Source of the DNA: CAYVQE01 sp964633205
GTDB lineage: Bacteria > Myxococcota > B64-G9
Length of the DNA: 47,512 nucleotides
NCBI GenBank assembly: GCA_964633205.1
Contig: CAZWFN010000035.1
Location: forward strand, 1 to 47,512
Direction: 5' to 3'
Shown here: positions 1 through 7,881 of the stretch, piece after piece
Numbering within the stretch: the stretch's first letter is position 1
Layout of the letters: every line of letters starts with the position of its first letter
Translations under genes and position numbers: made by a program
The notes under the pieces: model-generated
Seen by the model: the letters and a program-made list of their open reading frames with translations, nothing else
What the model was told of the DNA's origin: nothing
The model's database searches: none

Positions 1-54
1 CCTTTTCCTCCTCGGCCGCCTTTTCCTCCTCGGCCGCCTTTTCCTCCTCGGCCG
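1..54. repeat. 18-bp tandem repeat, three perfect copies
   Basis: The unit CCTTTTCCTCCTCGGCCG occurs three times without mismatch and may continue left of the window. Read on the minus strand it is in frame and encodes AAEEEK each time, so it is a coding minisatellite that can change length in whole codons without breaking the gene. Confidence 0.9.
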
Positions 55-367
55 CATTCACCGCGTCAGCCACCTTCTCCGCGTCGAGCCGGCGCACCTC
101 GACCCAGTCGCCATCCAGCCGGGCCAGCTCCATGTCGTAGGCCCGGCGCCGCTCGGGGTCGGACAGGGTGCGGAAAGCCTCTTCGATGCGCCGCCGCAGC
201 AGGTTCAGCTCGTCGGGCCGGAACAGGGCGTAGGTGGCCACCGAGGCCGGGCTGAAGATGCGGCGTGCCCGCTGGTAGGCCCGCTCCAGCTCCTGCTGGC
301 TGGCGTGCGGCTCGATCTCGAGCAGCTCGTAGAAGTTCTGTTCTCGAAAGTCGCGCATCGCGGACAT
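1..367 (-). CDS. J-like domain protein, C-terminus outside window
   Basis: The frame reads from ATG at 367 (second ATG at 358) leftward off the window, 122 codons visible. Residues 8-78 look like a J-domain: FYELLEIEPHASQQELERAY opens helices I and II, and a typical end, EAFRTLSDPERRRAYD, follows. The HPD tripeptide between helices II and III, which stimulates DnaK, is replaced by SPA, so an Hsp70 co-chaperone role is unlikely. After about residue 103 the chain becomes AAEEEK repeats, probably a charged linker. From family knowledge, HPD-less J-like N-termini of this kind in deltaproteobacteria often precede a RodZ-like helix-turn-helix; that part is not visible here. It starts 14 nt after the MinD-like gene stops, so the two are probably one transcript with selA. 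Confidence 0.75.
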   Translation of the reverse strand, partial: MSAMRDFREQNFYELLEIEPHASQQELERAYQRARRIFSPASVATYALFRPDELNLLRRRIEEAFRTLSDPERRRAYDMELARLDGDWVEVRRLDAEKVADAVNAAEEEKAAEEEKAAEEEK

Positions 368-381
368 CCCGTTCCCGCCGT

Positions 382-1374
382 TCAACCGATCTTCCAGCTG
401 CCCGGCGATTCGATCCGGCTGGAGCGCCGGGCCACCTCGCGGGCGATCCGCCACAGGCTGTCGGCGATCGGCGTCTGGCGCTGATCCGACAACAGGGCGG
501 TCCGCCGGCGAACCGCCTGCCACACGGCGTCGTCGTAGTCGATGTGGCCGACGTAGTCCAGATCCAGGCCGAAGTACTTGCGGCAAGCCGCCCGCACCGC
601 GGGGCCCAGCTCGGCGTCTTCTGCGGAGCGCACCTGGTTGATCACCAGCAGCGGCTGAAAACCGACCATCAGCGCCCGGTAGGCGTCGCCCCGCTCGGGA
701 TCCATGCGGCTGACCACCCGGATCAGGTCGTGGGGCGAACGGATGCCGTGCTCGTTGCGCCGGGCCATGGCGCCCTCGATGATCTGGCGAAAGGGCTCGG
801 ACTTCTCGCGGTGGCGCAACAAGCGGTAGAAGGCGCTCTTGACGAAGCGGTAGGAGTTCTCGAGCGAGGTGGGCTCGGGAACCATCACCACCAGACCCAG
901 ATCGCAGGTCAAAAAAAAGTCGAGCACGTTGAACGAGGTGCCCGAGCCCAGATCCATGATCACCACATCGGTGTCGATCTTGAGCAGCTTCTTGAGCACC
1001 CGCATCTTCTGGGTGTACTTGATGTTGGCCGATCCCAAAAAATCCTGGGCCCCGCTGATCAGCCCCAGGCCGTGGAAGCCGGTCTCGACGATGGTCTGCT
1101 CGACGTGCTCGACCTGGCGCTGGACGAAGTCGGACAGCGAGACGGCCGGCAGGTCGACCCCCAGGCAGGTGTGCAGGTTGGCTCCGCCCAGGTCGGCATC
1201 GACCAGCACCACCTTCGAGCCCCGCCGGGCGAAGCAGATGCCCAGGTTGGCCGCCAACAGGGTCTTGCCGATGCCACCCTTGCCGCCGCCGATCCCGATC
1301 ACCGTGGGCTGCCGCGGCGCCCTGGCGCGCAGGTCGGGAAAATCGAACGCGGTCTGTTCGCGCCTCGGCTCCAT
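382..1374 (-). CDS. MinD/ParA-family ATPase (FlhG-like)
   Basis: 330 aa. It carries the deviant Walker A motif GGGKGGIGKT at residues 29-38, with signature Lys32 and the phosphate-binding Lys37, followed by the ParA/MinD switch VLVDADLGGANLHTCLG. VIMDLGSGTSFNVLDFFL forms the second switch. The LGGANLHTCLG stretch and the length match FlhG/MinD-type P-loop ATPases, which bind the membrane as ATP dimers and position surface structures. No flagellar gene lies nearby, so the cargo is unknown. The first 22 residues are a low-complexity lead. The stop sits 14 nt before the J-like gene and the start 24 nt after selA, consistent with one operon. ATPase family is certain; the FlhG subtype is moderate. 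Confidence 0.88.
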   Translation of the reverse strand: MEPRREQTAFDFPDLRARAPRQPTVIGIGGGKGGIGKTLLAANLGICFARRGSKVVLVDADLGGANLHTCLGVDLPAVSLSDFVQRQVEHVEQTIVETGFHGLGLISGAQDFLGSANIKYTQKMRVLKKLLKIDTDVVIMDLGSGTSFNVLDFFLTCDLGLVVMVPEPTSLENSYRFVKSAFYRLLRHREKSEPFRQIIEGAMARRNEHGIRSPHDLIRVVSRMDPERGDAYRALMVGFQPLLVINQVRSAEDAELGPAVRAACRKYFGLDLDYVGHIDYDDAVWQAVRRRTALLSDQRQTPIADSLWRIAREVARRSSRIESPGSWKIG

Positions 1375-1398
1375 CCATCCTCCCGGCCGCCGCCCTGC

Positions 1399-2796
1399 TC
1401 AGCCCGCCGCTGCAGCGGCCGCCCGGGCAACCGCATCGGCCAGCGCCTCGAGCTGTTCGTCGCCGAGCAGGCAACGCACATCGAGCAGCAGCCGTTCGTG
1501 TTGCAGCCGCCCCAACACCGCGGGCTCGCCGCTGCGCAGCCGTTCGGCCAGGGCAGCGCAGCCGCCCGCCGGCGGCTGCAGGGCGACGGCGGAGCTGGGC
1601 CAGGCGAGCAGCGGCAAGGAGCCGCCACCCACCTGGGCTTCGGAGGCCTCCACCGCCAGCGACCAGTCGGGCAAGCGCTCGGCCAGGGCGGCGCGCAACC
1701 GCTCGGCGCGCCGGCGCAACGCATCTGGCTCGGCCAGCATCATCGCCACCACCGGCAGGACCCGCGCCGCCTCGTCGCCGCCGCGGTAGACGGCCAGACA
1801 GGCCTCCAGCGCGGCCAGGGTCATCTTGTCGACCCGCAGCGCCCGCGCCATCGGGTCGCGGGCCAGCTGCGCCACCAAGCGCTCGGCCCCCAACACGACT
1901 CCCGCCTGGGGGCCGCCCAGCAGCTTGTCGCCGGAGAAGCATACCAGATCGGCGCCGGCTTCGAGCGCCGCCCGCGGCCGGTAGCCGTGCATCTGCGCCG
2001 GCGGCCGTTCCAGCAGACAGGCCGAGCCCATGTCCAGCATCAAGGGCAGTCCGGCCCGCCGGGCCAGCTCGGCCAGCTGCTCCACCGGGGTCTCCTCGGT
2101 GAAGCCGACCAGGGCGAAGTTGGATCGGTTGACCTTGAGGATCAGGCCGGTCTCGGGACCGATGGCCCGCTCGTAGTCGGCCAGCCGGGTGCGGTTGGTG
2201 GTGCCCACCTCGCACAGCTCGGCCCCCGAGGCCGCCATCACGTCCGGCACCCGGAACGAGCCGCCGATCTCGACCAGCTCGCCGCGCGACACCAGCACCT
2301 GCCGTCCGGCCGCCAGCGCCCGCAGCCCGAGGTAGACCGCCCCGGCATTGTTGTTGACCACCAGCGCCGCCTCGGCGCCGGTCAGCTCGCACAGGATATC
2401 GCGCACCAGGGCCATGCGCTGGCCGCGCCGGCCGCTGGCCAGGTCGAGCTCCAGGTTCGAGTAGCTGGTGCACACCCGGGCCATGCGCTCCAGCACCTCC
2501 GGCGGCAGCGGGGCCCGGCCCAGGTTGGTGTGCAGCATCACGCCACTGGCGTTGATCACGGTGCGCAGCCGGGGCCGGGTCCAGCGATCGATGGCGGTCT
2601 GGACGTCGGCCGCCCCGATGTCGGTCCGCTGGCTGCGCCCGGCCAGCAGCGCGGCCCGCCGGTCGGCGATAGCCCGCCGGGCGCCGCCCAGCACCAGATT
2701 GCGCGGCTGCTCGGCGAGCAGAGCCTGCACGTCCTGGCGGGCCATGACCGCATCGACCGCCGGCAATCGGCGCAACAACTGGTTGCGCGCATCCAC
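1399..2796 (-). CDS. selA: L-seryl-tRNA(Sec) selenium transferase
   Basis: 465 aa from GTG at 2796. SelA is the PLP enzyme that turns seryl-tRNA(Sec) into selenocysteinyl-tRNA using selenophosphate, in the cytoplasm. Family landmarks: the N-terminal NQLLRRLPAVD segment, VINASGVMLHTNLGRAPL, NNNAGAVYLGLRALA, and the PLP lysine in FSGDKLLGGPQAGVVLG (Lys291). I chose the GTG because GGAGG lies 6 nt upstream and the homologous part begins there. The in-frame ATG at 2832 would overlap the likely -10 box and so lie upstream of transcription start. Length fits the family (about 460-475 aa). Its presence implies the organism makes selenoproteins, but selB, selC and selD are not in this window. Confidence 0.95.
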   Translation of the reverse strand: MDARNQLLRRLPAVDAVMARQDVQALLAEQPRNLVLGGARRAIADRRAALLAGRSQRTDIGAADVQTAIDRWTRPRLRTVINASGVMLHTNLGRAPLPPEVLERMARVCTSYSNLELDLASGRRGQRMALVRDILCELTGAEAALVVNNNAGAVYLGLRALAAGRQVLVSRGELVEIGGSFRVPDVMAASGAELCEVGTTNRTRLADYERAIGPETGLILKVNRSNFALVGFTEETPVEQLAELARRAGLPLMLDMGSACLLERPPAQMHGYRPRAALEAGADLVCFSGDKLLGGPQAGVVLGAERLVAQLARDPMARALRVDKMTLAALEACLAVYRGGDEAARVLPVVAMMLAEPDALRRRAERLRAALAERLPDWSLAVEASEAQVGGGSLPLLAWPSSAVALQPPAGGCAALAERLRSGEPAVLGRLQHERLLLDVRCLLGDEQLEALADAVARAAAAAAG

Positions 2797-2830
2797 GGCG
2801 CACCTCCGCCCCCCCACGTAACGATTCGAC

Positions 2831-2857
2831 ATTATTATGTTTTCCCGAGCAGGTCAA
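2831..2857 (-). promoter_or_regulatory. Sigma-70-type promoter for selA
   Basis: On the minus strand TTGACC (2857-2852) is followed after 15 bp by AATAAT (2836-2831), a 5/6 match to each consensus box, though the spacer is short. A transcript from here would begin near 2824 and start translation at the GTG at 2796. Confidence 0.4.
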
Positions 2858-2886
2858 GAAACCGGAGGCCCGGCAGGGCGATGATT

Positions 2887-2914
2887 TTGGCCGTTGGCAG
2901 TGCGGTGGTAGAAC
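2887..2914 (+). promoter_or_regulatory. Promoter of a likely leaderless kinase mRNA
   Basis: TTGGCC (2887-2892), 16-bp spacer, TAGAAC (2909-2914). Only 7 nt separate the -10 box from the GTG start at 2922 and there is no Shine-Dalgarno sequence, so transcription probably begins at or next to the start codon. Confidence 0.35.
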
Positions 2915-2921
2915 TACGAGA

Positions 2922-5087
2922 GTGAACATCGGCGCTCAAAGCGGTCTGCTGGCGGCCATCGTCGCGGTGGCGGTGACCCTGTCCGTGCTGTTGCGGGCCC
3001 GGCGCGGGTTGGTCAGCACCCTGTTCACCCTGTTCGCCGCCAACCTGTTCACCCACTACCTGGCCGCCTTCCTGCACCAGATCTCGCGGGCCCCGGTCAT
3101 GCGCCAGGTGGATCTGATCTCGGCCGCCCTGCTGCCGGTGACCGGCCTGCTGTTCTTCGGCCACTTCCTGTGGCAGCAACCCGAGAGCGCCAAGCGCTTG
3201 CTGCGGGTGTTCATCCCGGTCTCGGCGTTGCTGGTGGTGTTTCTGATGCTGCCTTTCAGCCGCCATCCCCTGGTCACCGCCTTCGTGCTGGTCTACACCT
3301 TTACCGGGCTCTACCTGTGCGCCTGGTTGATCCACCTGCGGCAGCTGGAGCTGGATTCCAAGCGCGAGCGCACCCGGCTGCGCTACCTGCTGGTGTTCCA
3401 CCTGGTGGCGGTCAGCTTCGTGCTGCTGGGCATGCTGCCCGCTCCGCTGGACTTCCTGCGCACCTGGGGCAACCTGGTGTCGGTCTTCTTCCTCTACTTC
3501 GTGTCGCAGAGCCTGCTGAAGTACCGCCTGCTGGATCTGCAGGAGCTGCTCGGCCGTACCCTGGTGCTGACCGCGGTGGCGCTGATCCTGGCGGTGGTGT
3601 TCGGCGTGCTGGTGCTGTGGGCCGGCGGGGCGCCCGAGATCTCGTTGTTCCACACCTTCGTGGCCTCGATCGTGATCCTGATCCTGTTCGAGCCGCTGCG
3701 CGATCAAGTCGAACACAGCACCCGGCGCCTGTTCTTCCGCGAGCGCTACGAGCTGCGCCGCCAGCTCGAGCAGCTGCGCCGCGAAGTGGCCAACATCCTC
3801 CAGCTCGAACGCCTGGCGCGGGTGCTGGTCGAGACCCCCTACGACAACCTGGGCTCGACCCACGCCAGCCTGTTTCTGCAAGAAGAGGGCGGCGCCAGCT
3901 TCCGGCTGCTCGACCACCGGGGCCCAGCGCCGGTGGAGCGGTTGGACGTGGCCGCCCACCGGGCGTTCTTCGAAGAGCTCGAGCGCCGACCCAGCGCCGT
4001 GCTGGCCGAGGCCTACGAGCGCCAACTGACCGACGAAGGGGCCCCGGCCGAATCCGAGCCCGCCGGCGACGCACCGCTGGCGCGCCAGGTGCTCGAATCG
4101 ATGACCGCCCTGCAGGCCGGCATCTGCATCCCGCTGGCCGGACGCGACGAGGTGCTCGGCCTGTGGTGTCTGCACGACGAGAACGGCCTGGAGAGCTACT
4201 CGGCCAACGAGATCGCCCTGCTGGTGGCCATCGGCGAGCAGGCGGCCATCAACATCGAGAACACCCGTCTGTTCGAACGCATCCGCGAACGCGACCGACT
4301 GGCGGTACTCGGCGAGATGGCCGCCGGTCTGGCCCACGAGATCCGCAACCCGCTGGGCGCCATCAAAGGCGCCGCCCAGTACCTGGAGCCGGGCAGCGCC
4401 GAGCCCGAAGAAGACGAAGCCGAGTTCCTGGGCATCATCGTCGAAGAGGTCGACCGACTGGACAAGGTGGTCAATCAGTTCCTCGATTACGCCCGGCCGT
4501 TCAAGGCCGATCACGAGCCCACCGACTTGACCCGCGTGGCCGAGCAGACGGTGCGGCTGACCGCCCCCGGCCTGGCCGACAAGGACATCGAGTTGCGGCT
4601 GGAGCTCGAGCCCGAGCTGGCGCTGGTCCAGGGCAATGAGCCCCAGCTGCGCCAGGTCGCGCTCAACCTGATCAACAACGCCGTCGAGGCCATGCCCCGG
4701 GGCGGCCAGCTGACCGTGCGCACCCGGATGCGCGGCTCGGTCGCGCCGCCGCGAGCACCAAACCGGCCGCGCGGCGCCCGGGTCCAGCTCGAGATCAGCG
4801 ACACCGGCGAAGGCATCACCCCGGAGCAGCTCAACACCATCTTCGTGCCCTTCTTCACCACCAAGGAACGCGGCACCGGCCTGGGCCTGCCGATCTGCCA
4901 GCGGATCGTCGAGCACCACGGTGGTGAGATCCGCATCCAGTCCGAAACCGGCTGTGGATCGCGCTTTTTGGTCGAGTTGCCCGTCGCGCACCTGGGCCAG
5001 CCGGAGTCGAACGCGCTGGCCGACGAGCCCCCGGCTGAAGCCGATCCGGCCGACTTGCCGTTCTCCAGTGGGCATGGTAGTCAGTAG
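2922..5087 (+). CDS. Membrane sensor histidine kinase with GAF domain
   Basis: 721 aa from GTG. About the first 260 residues hold eight or nine hydrophobic segments, an integral-membrane sensor module. A GAF-like region follows at roughly 290-450. The HisKA dimer domain contains the H-box LGEMAAGLAHEIRNPLGAIK with phospho-accepting His472. The ATPase domain shows the N box NLINNAVEAM, G1 DTGEGI and FFTTKERGTGLGL. The N box and H-box resemble NtrB/PilS-type kinases, which pair with sigma-54 regulators, and exactly such a regulator lies 33 nt downstream. The signal is unknown. The C-terminal 40 residues are an acidic low-complexity tail. Confidence 0.92.
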   Translation: MNIGAQSGLLAAIVAVAVTLSVLLRARRGLVSTLFTLFAANLFTHYLAAFLHQISRAPVMRQVDLISAALLPVTGLLFFGHFLWQQPESAKRLLRVFIPVSALLVVFLMLPFSRHPLVTAFVLVYTFTGLYLCAWLIHLRQLELDSKRERTRLRYLLVFHLVAVSFVLLGMLPAPLDFLRTWGNLVSVFFLYFVSQSLLKYRLLDLQELLGRTLVLTAVALILAVVFGVLVLWAGGAPEISLFHTFVASIVILILFEPLRDQVEHSTRRLFFRERYELRRQLEQLRREVANILQLERLARVLVETPYDNLGSTHASLFLQEEGGASFRLLDHRGPAPVERLDVAAHRAFFEELERRPSAVLAEAYERQLTDEGAPAESEPAGDAPLARQVLESMTALQAGICIPLAGRDEVLGLWCLHDENGLESYSANEIALLVAIGEQAAINIENTRLFERIRERDRLAVLGEMAAGLAHEIRNPLGAIKGAAQYLEPGSAEPEEDEAEFLGIIVEEVDRLDKVVNQFLDYARPFKADHEPTDLTRVAEQTVRLTAPGLADKDIELRLELEPELALVQGNEPQLRQVALNLINNAVEAMPRGGQLTVRTRMRGSVAPPRAPNRPRGARVQLEISDTGEGITPEQLNTIFVPFFTTKERGTGLGLPICQRIVEHHGGEIRIQSETGCGSRFLVELPVAHLGQPESNALADEPPAEADPADLPFSSGHGSQ

Positions 5088-5120
5088 CCGCGTGGACGGC
5101 TCGACTGGAGATGACGCGCG

Positions 5121-6494
5121 ATGGCAGCCCGGATCCTGATCGCCGATGACGAGCTCAACATTCGCAAGGTGCTTTCGGCCACCTTGCGCCGTGAGGGCTA
5201 CGAGGTGCTGACGGCCAAGGACGGGGCCGAGGCCATCGAGCTGCTGGGCTCGGGCAAGGTCCAGGTGGTGGTCACCGATCTGAAGATGCCCCGGGGCGAC
5301 GGCATCGAGGTGCTGCAGCACGTCCAGCACCACCGGCCCCAGATCCCGGTCATCATCATCACCGCCCACGGCACCATCAGCAACGCCGTCGAAGCGCTCA
5401 AAAGCGGCGCGCTCGATTACATCACCAAGCCCTTCGACAAGGCCGATCTGATCCAGACCATCGCCAAGGCGGTGCGCACCGAGTCGCTGGCCAGCCGCAA
5501 CCTGCAGGTCGAGCCGGATGCGGGCCGCGATCGCATGATCGGCCGCACCCCGGCCATGCGGGCCATCTACGAGATGATCGACAAGGTGGCCGCTACGCCG
5601 TCGACGGTGCTGATCAGCGGCGAGAGCGGAACCGGCAAGGAGCTGATCGCGGCCGCGCTGCACGAACGGTCGCAGCGGGCCCCCCGGCCCTTCATCAAGA
5701 TCAACTGCGCCGCCATCCCCCGCGAGCTGATGGAGAGCGAGCTGTTCGGCCACGAGAAGGGCGCTTTCACCGGCGCGGTCAGCTCCAAGCCCGGCCGTTT
5801 CGAGCTGGCCGACGGGGGCACCCTGTTTCTGGACGAGATCGCCGACATCCCGGTCGAGATGCAGGTCAAGCTGCTGCGCTCGCTGCAGGAGGGCGAGATC
5901 GAGCGGGTCGGCGGCGTGACCACGCAGCGAGTCGACGTGCGGCTGGTGGCGGCCACCAACCGCGATCTGCAGCAGGAGGTCGAGCAGGGGCGCTTTCGCG
6001 AGGATCTCTACTACCGGCTGGCGGTGGTGCCCATCCGGCTGCCGCCCCTGCGCGAACGCACCGACGACATCCCGCTGCTGGTCGAGCACTTCATCGCCAA
6101 GTACAACGCCCGGCTGGACCGCCAGGTCCGCGGCATCCAGGCCGAGGCGCTGGAGCTGCTCAAGAGCCATCAATGGCCCGGCAATATCCGCGAGTTGGAG
6201 AACGCCATCGAGCGCTGCATCCTGTTCACCGAAGGGCCCGAGATCGGACCGGCCGATCTACCCGAGGACCTGCTGCCGGGCATCCCCGGCGCGGCCGAGG
6301 CCCCGGGGCTGGAAGGCGAGCAGTCGCTCAAGGCCATCGTCAAGCGCAAGACCGCCGAGTTGGAAAAGGACCTGATCGTGGCCGCCCTGGCCGAGACCGC
6401 GGGCAACGTCACCCAGGCGGCCAGGCGGCTGAAGATCAGCCGCAAGAGCCTGCAGAACAAAATGAAGGAGTTCGGGCTGCGCGAGTCGGGTTGA
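5121..6494 (+). CDS. Sigma-54-dependent response regulator (NtrC family)
   Basis: 457 aa with the full three-part layout. The receiver domain (1-120) has the acidic pair D9/D10, the phospho-acceptor Asp53 in VVTDLKMP and Lys103 in ITKPFD. The AAA+ domain (about 140-375) has Walker A GESGTGKE (167-174), the sigma-54 contact loop GAFTGA (214-219), Walker B GGTLFLDEI and the R-finger region FREDLYYRL. A Fis-type helix-turn-helix (about 415-455) ends the protein: NVTQAARRLKISRKSLQNKM. It is the cognate partner of the preceding kinase. I did not find a convincing -24/-12 site in front of the neighbouring genes, so its targets are unknown. Confidence 0.96.
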   Translation: MAARILIADDELNIRKVLSATLRREGYEVLTAKDGAEAIELLGSGKVQVVVTDLKMPRGDGIEVLQHVQHHRPQIPVIIITAHGTISNAVEALKSGALDYITKPFDKADLIQTIAKAVRTESLASRNLQVEPDAGRDRMIGRTPAMRAIYEMIDKVAATPSTVLISGESGTGKELIAAALHERSQRAPRPFIKINCAAIPRELMESELFGHEKGAFTGAVSSKPGRFELADGGTLFLDEIADIPVEMQVKLLRSLQEGEIERVGGVTTQRVDVRLVAATNRDLQQEVEQGRFREDLYYRLAVVPIRLPPLRERTDDIPLLVEHFIAKYNARLDRQVRGIQAEALELLKSHQWPGNIRELENAIERCILFTEGPEIGPADLPEDLLPGIPGAAEAPGLEGEQSLKAIVKRKTAELEKDLIVAALAETAGNVTQAARRLKISRKSLQNKMKEFGLRESG

Positions 6495-6502
6495 AGCTTA
6501 AC

Positions 6503-6530
6503 TTGACACGCATCCGGCGACACTGATAAT
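6503..6530 (+). promoter_or_regulatory. Strong sigma-70 promoter before the barrel gene
   Basis: A perfect TTGACA (6503-6508), 16-bp spacer and GATAAT (6525-6530, 5/6). It lies 46 nt before the ATG at 6576, just after the response-regulator stop codon, so the barrel gene is probably transcribed separately from the two-component pair. Confidence 0.7.
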
Positions 6531-6575
6531 GTTCCGAAAAATCAATTCCTTGGCGACGAGCTGTGGAGGCTTTCC

Positions 6576-7829
6576 ATGCGAATCTGGCTCACGTCGATCG
6601 CGATTCTGGCCGTGCTGGCACCGCCGGTCGCGGTCCGCGCCGCCGAGATCACCGACGTCATCGATGCAGCCGACGGCGATGATCCCTTCGACATCAACAT
6701 CGAAATCCAGTTCAGCTCGACGCTGAACCGTTCCAAGATCACCCACGAGTGGCGCGATGCCTGGCAGCTGGCCGGCCAGCAGCACCGGCCCGACTACGAC
6801 GAGCTGCGTTTCCGGGAGCAGATCTACTCGATGGACTACATGGTCGAGATCGGCCTGTACCACGACCTGGCGCTCCATATCGACCTGCCGTGGATCATCG
6901 CGGACGAGAAGAAGATCAGCTTCGCCAGCGGGGTCAGCGCCGATGGTTCGAGCGGCTCGCTGTCGACCCTGTACCGGGTCAATCCAGGAGCCGACTTCCA
7001 AAACGCCCTGGCCGAGAACCCGGCCGACGAGCCCACCTCGAAGCGCAGCGGCATCGGCGACATGCGGCTGGGCATCAGGTGGGCGCCGTTCAACGACGAG
7101 CGCGACGATACCAAGAGCGTCTGGGTGATCGGCCTGGAGTACACCATCCCGTCCGGCCAGCTGGCCAAGCCCGTCCAGGCGGCCAGCGACGGCGACGGCG
7201 GGGTGGGCATGGGCCACCACATCCTCACCCCGTCGCTGCTCTTCTCGCACCGCTACAGCGTGCTCGACCCCTACGTGGGCGTCCACGCCAGCATCCCCTT
7301 CCCCGGCTCCGAGGCCAAGGACAATGGCTTTCGCATGCCGTACAGCGGCGGTTTCCTGACCGGTATGGAGCTCGTGCCCTGGGAGAGCCCCGACCGCCAT
7401 CAGAAGTTCGCCATCGACGTCAGGCTGTGGGCGACCTACTTCAGCGAGGTGGATAGCAAGGGCCGCTCCGAAGAACAGGGCACGGTCAACGAGATGAGCG
7501 ACTTTCTGGTCTCGCCCTCGGACGCCAACGGGGCGCGCCAACTGCAGGCCACCAGCCAGTACGCCCAGTTCGGCCTGCTGCTGGGCTTCGTGTTCCGGGC
7601 CGCCGAGTTCGTCAAGCTGCGCCTCGGCGTCAGCCTGGCCCACAACAGCGAGCACTTCCTGAGCGGAGCCGACTTCTGCGTCGACAAGGACGACGACGGT
7701 CGCTGCGAGTCGGCCGTCGACATCGAGAACCCCTACCGCACGGCCATCTACGACGATCCCGGGCGCCGGGTGCGCATCGAGGAGACCACCCTGTTCACCT
7801 ACTGGATCACCGCCATGGGGACCTTCTGA
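6576..7829 (+). CDS. Predicted outer-membrane beta-barrel protein
   Basis: 417 aa. It starts at ATG 6576 with GGAGG about 8 nt upstream. Residues 1-22 are a Sec signal peptide with a likely cut after VRA. The mature chain alternates polar and aromatic/hydrophobic residues in short strands (MDYMVEIGLYHDLALHIDLP; TPSLLFSHRYSVLDPYVGVHA) and ends in Phe, the usual C-terminal barrel signature. Near the end, DKDDDGRCESAVD resembles a calcium-binding loop. I do not recognise a named family; it could be a porin-like or structural barrel. It has its own promoter and a convergent hairpin behind it. Function is unknown. Confidence 0.8.
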   Translation: MRIWLTSIAILAVLAPPVAVRAAEITDVIDAADGDDPFDINIEIQFSSTLNRSKITHEWRDAWQLAGQQHRPDYDELRFREQIYSMDYMVEIGLYHDLALHIDLPWIIADEKKISFASGVSADGSSGSLSTLYRVNPGADFQNALAENPADEPTSKRSGIGDMRLGIRWAPFNDERDDTKSVWVIGLEYTIPSGQLAKPVQAASDGDGGVGMGHHILTPSLLFSHRYSVLDPYVGVHASIPFPGSEAKDNGFRMPYSGGFLTGMELVPWESPDRHQKFAIDVRLWATYFSEVDSKGRSEEQGTVNEMSDFLVSPSDANGARQLQATSQYAQFGLLLGFVFRAAEFVKLRLGVSLAHNSEHFLSGADFCVDKDDDGRCESAVDIENPYRTAIYDDPGRRVRIEETTLFTYWITAMGTF

Positions 7830-7856
7830 GCCCGTGCATGGCTTCAAGATGGCTGC

Positions 7857-7881
7857 GGGCCGCCGCGGTTCTCAGCGGCCC
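7857..7881. terminator. Convergent hairpin between barrel and PHP-like gene
   Basis: GGGCCGC (7857-7863) pairs with GCGGCCC (7875-7881) around an 11-nt loop. It lies 28 bp after the barrel stop and overlaps the end of the opposing gene, whose TGA is at 7874-7872. There is no U-run, so a rho-independent role is uncertain. Confidence 0.35.

Noticed and set aside
265..2925. Open frame of 886 codons on the + strand opposite selA and the MinD-like gene
   Set aside because: Arises from the GC-rich codon bias of the real minus-strand genes; no motif, no plausible product, and it crosses the selA promoter.
2835..6173. Long minus-strand frame (about 1,100 codons) opposite the kinase and response regulator
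   Set aside because: Shadow of two well-supported genes with intact catalytic motifs; composition is His/Gln/Gly-rich nonsense.
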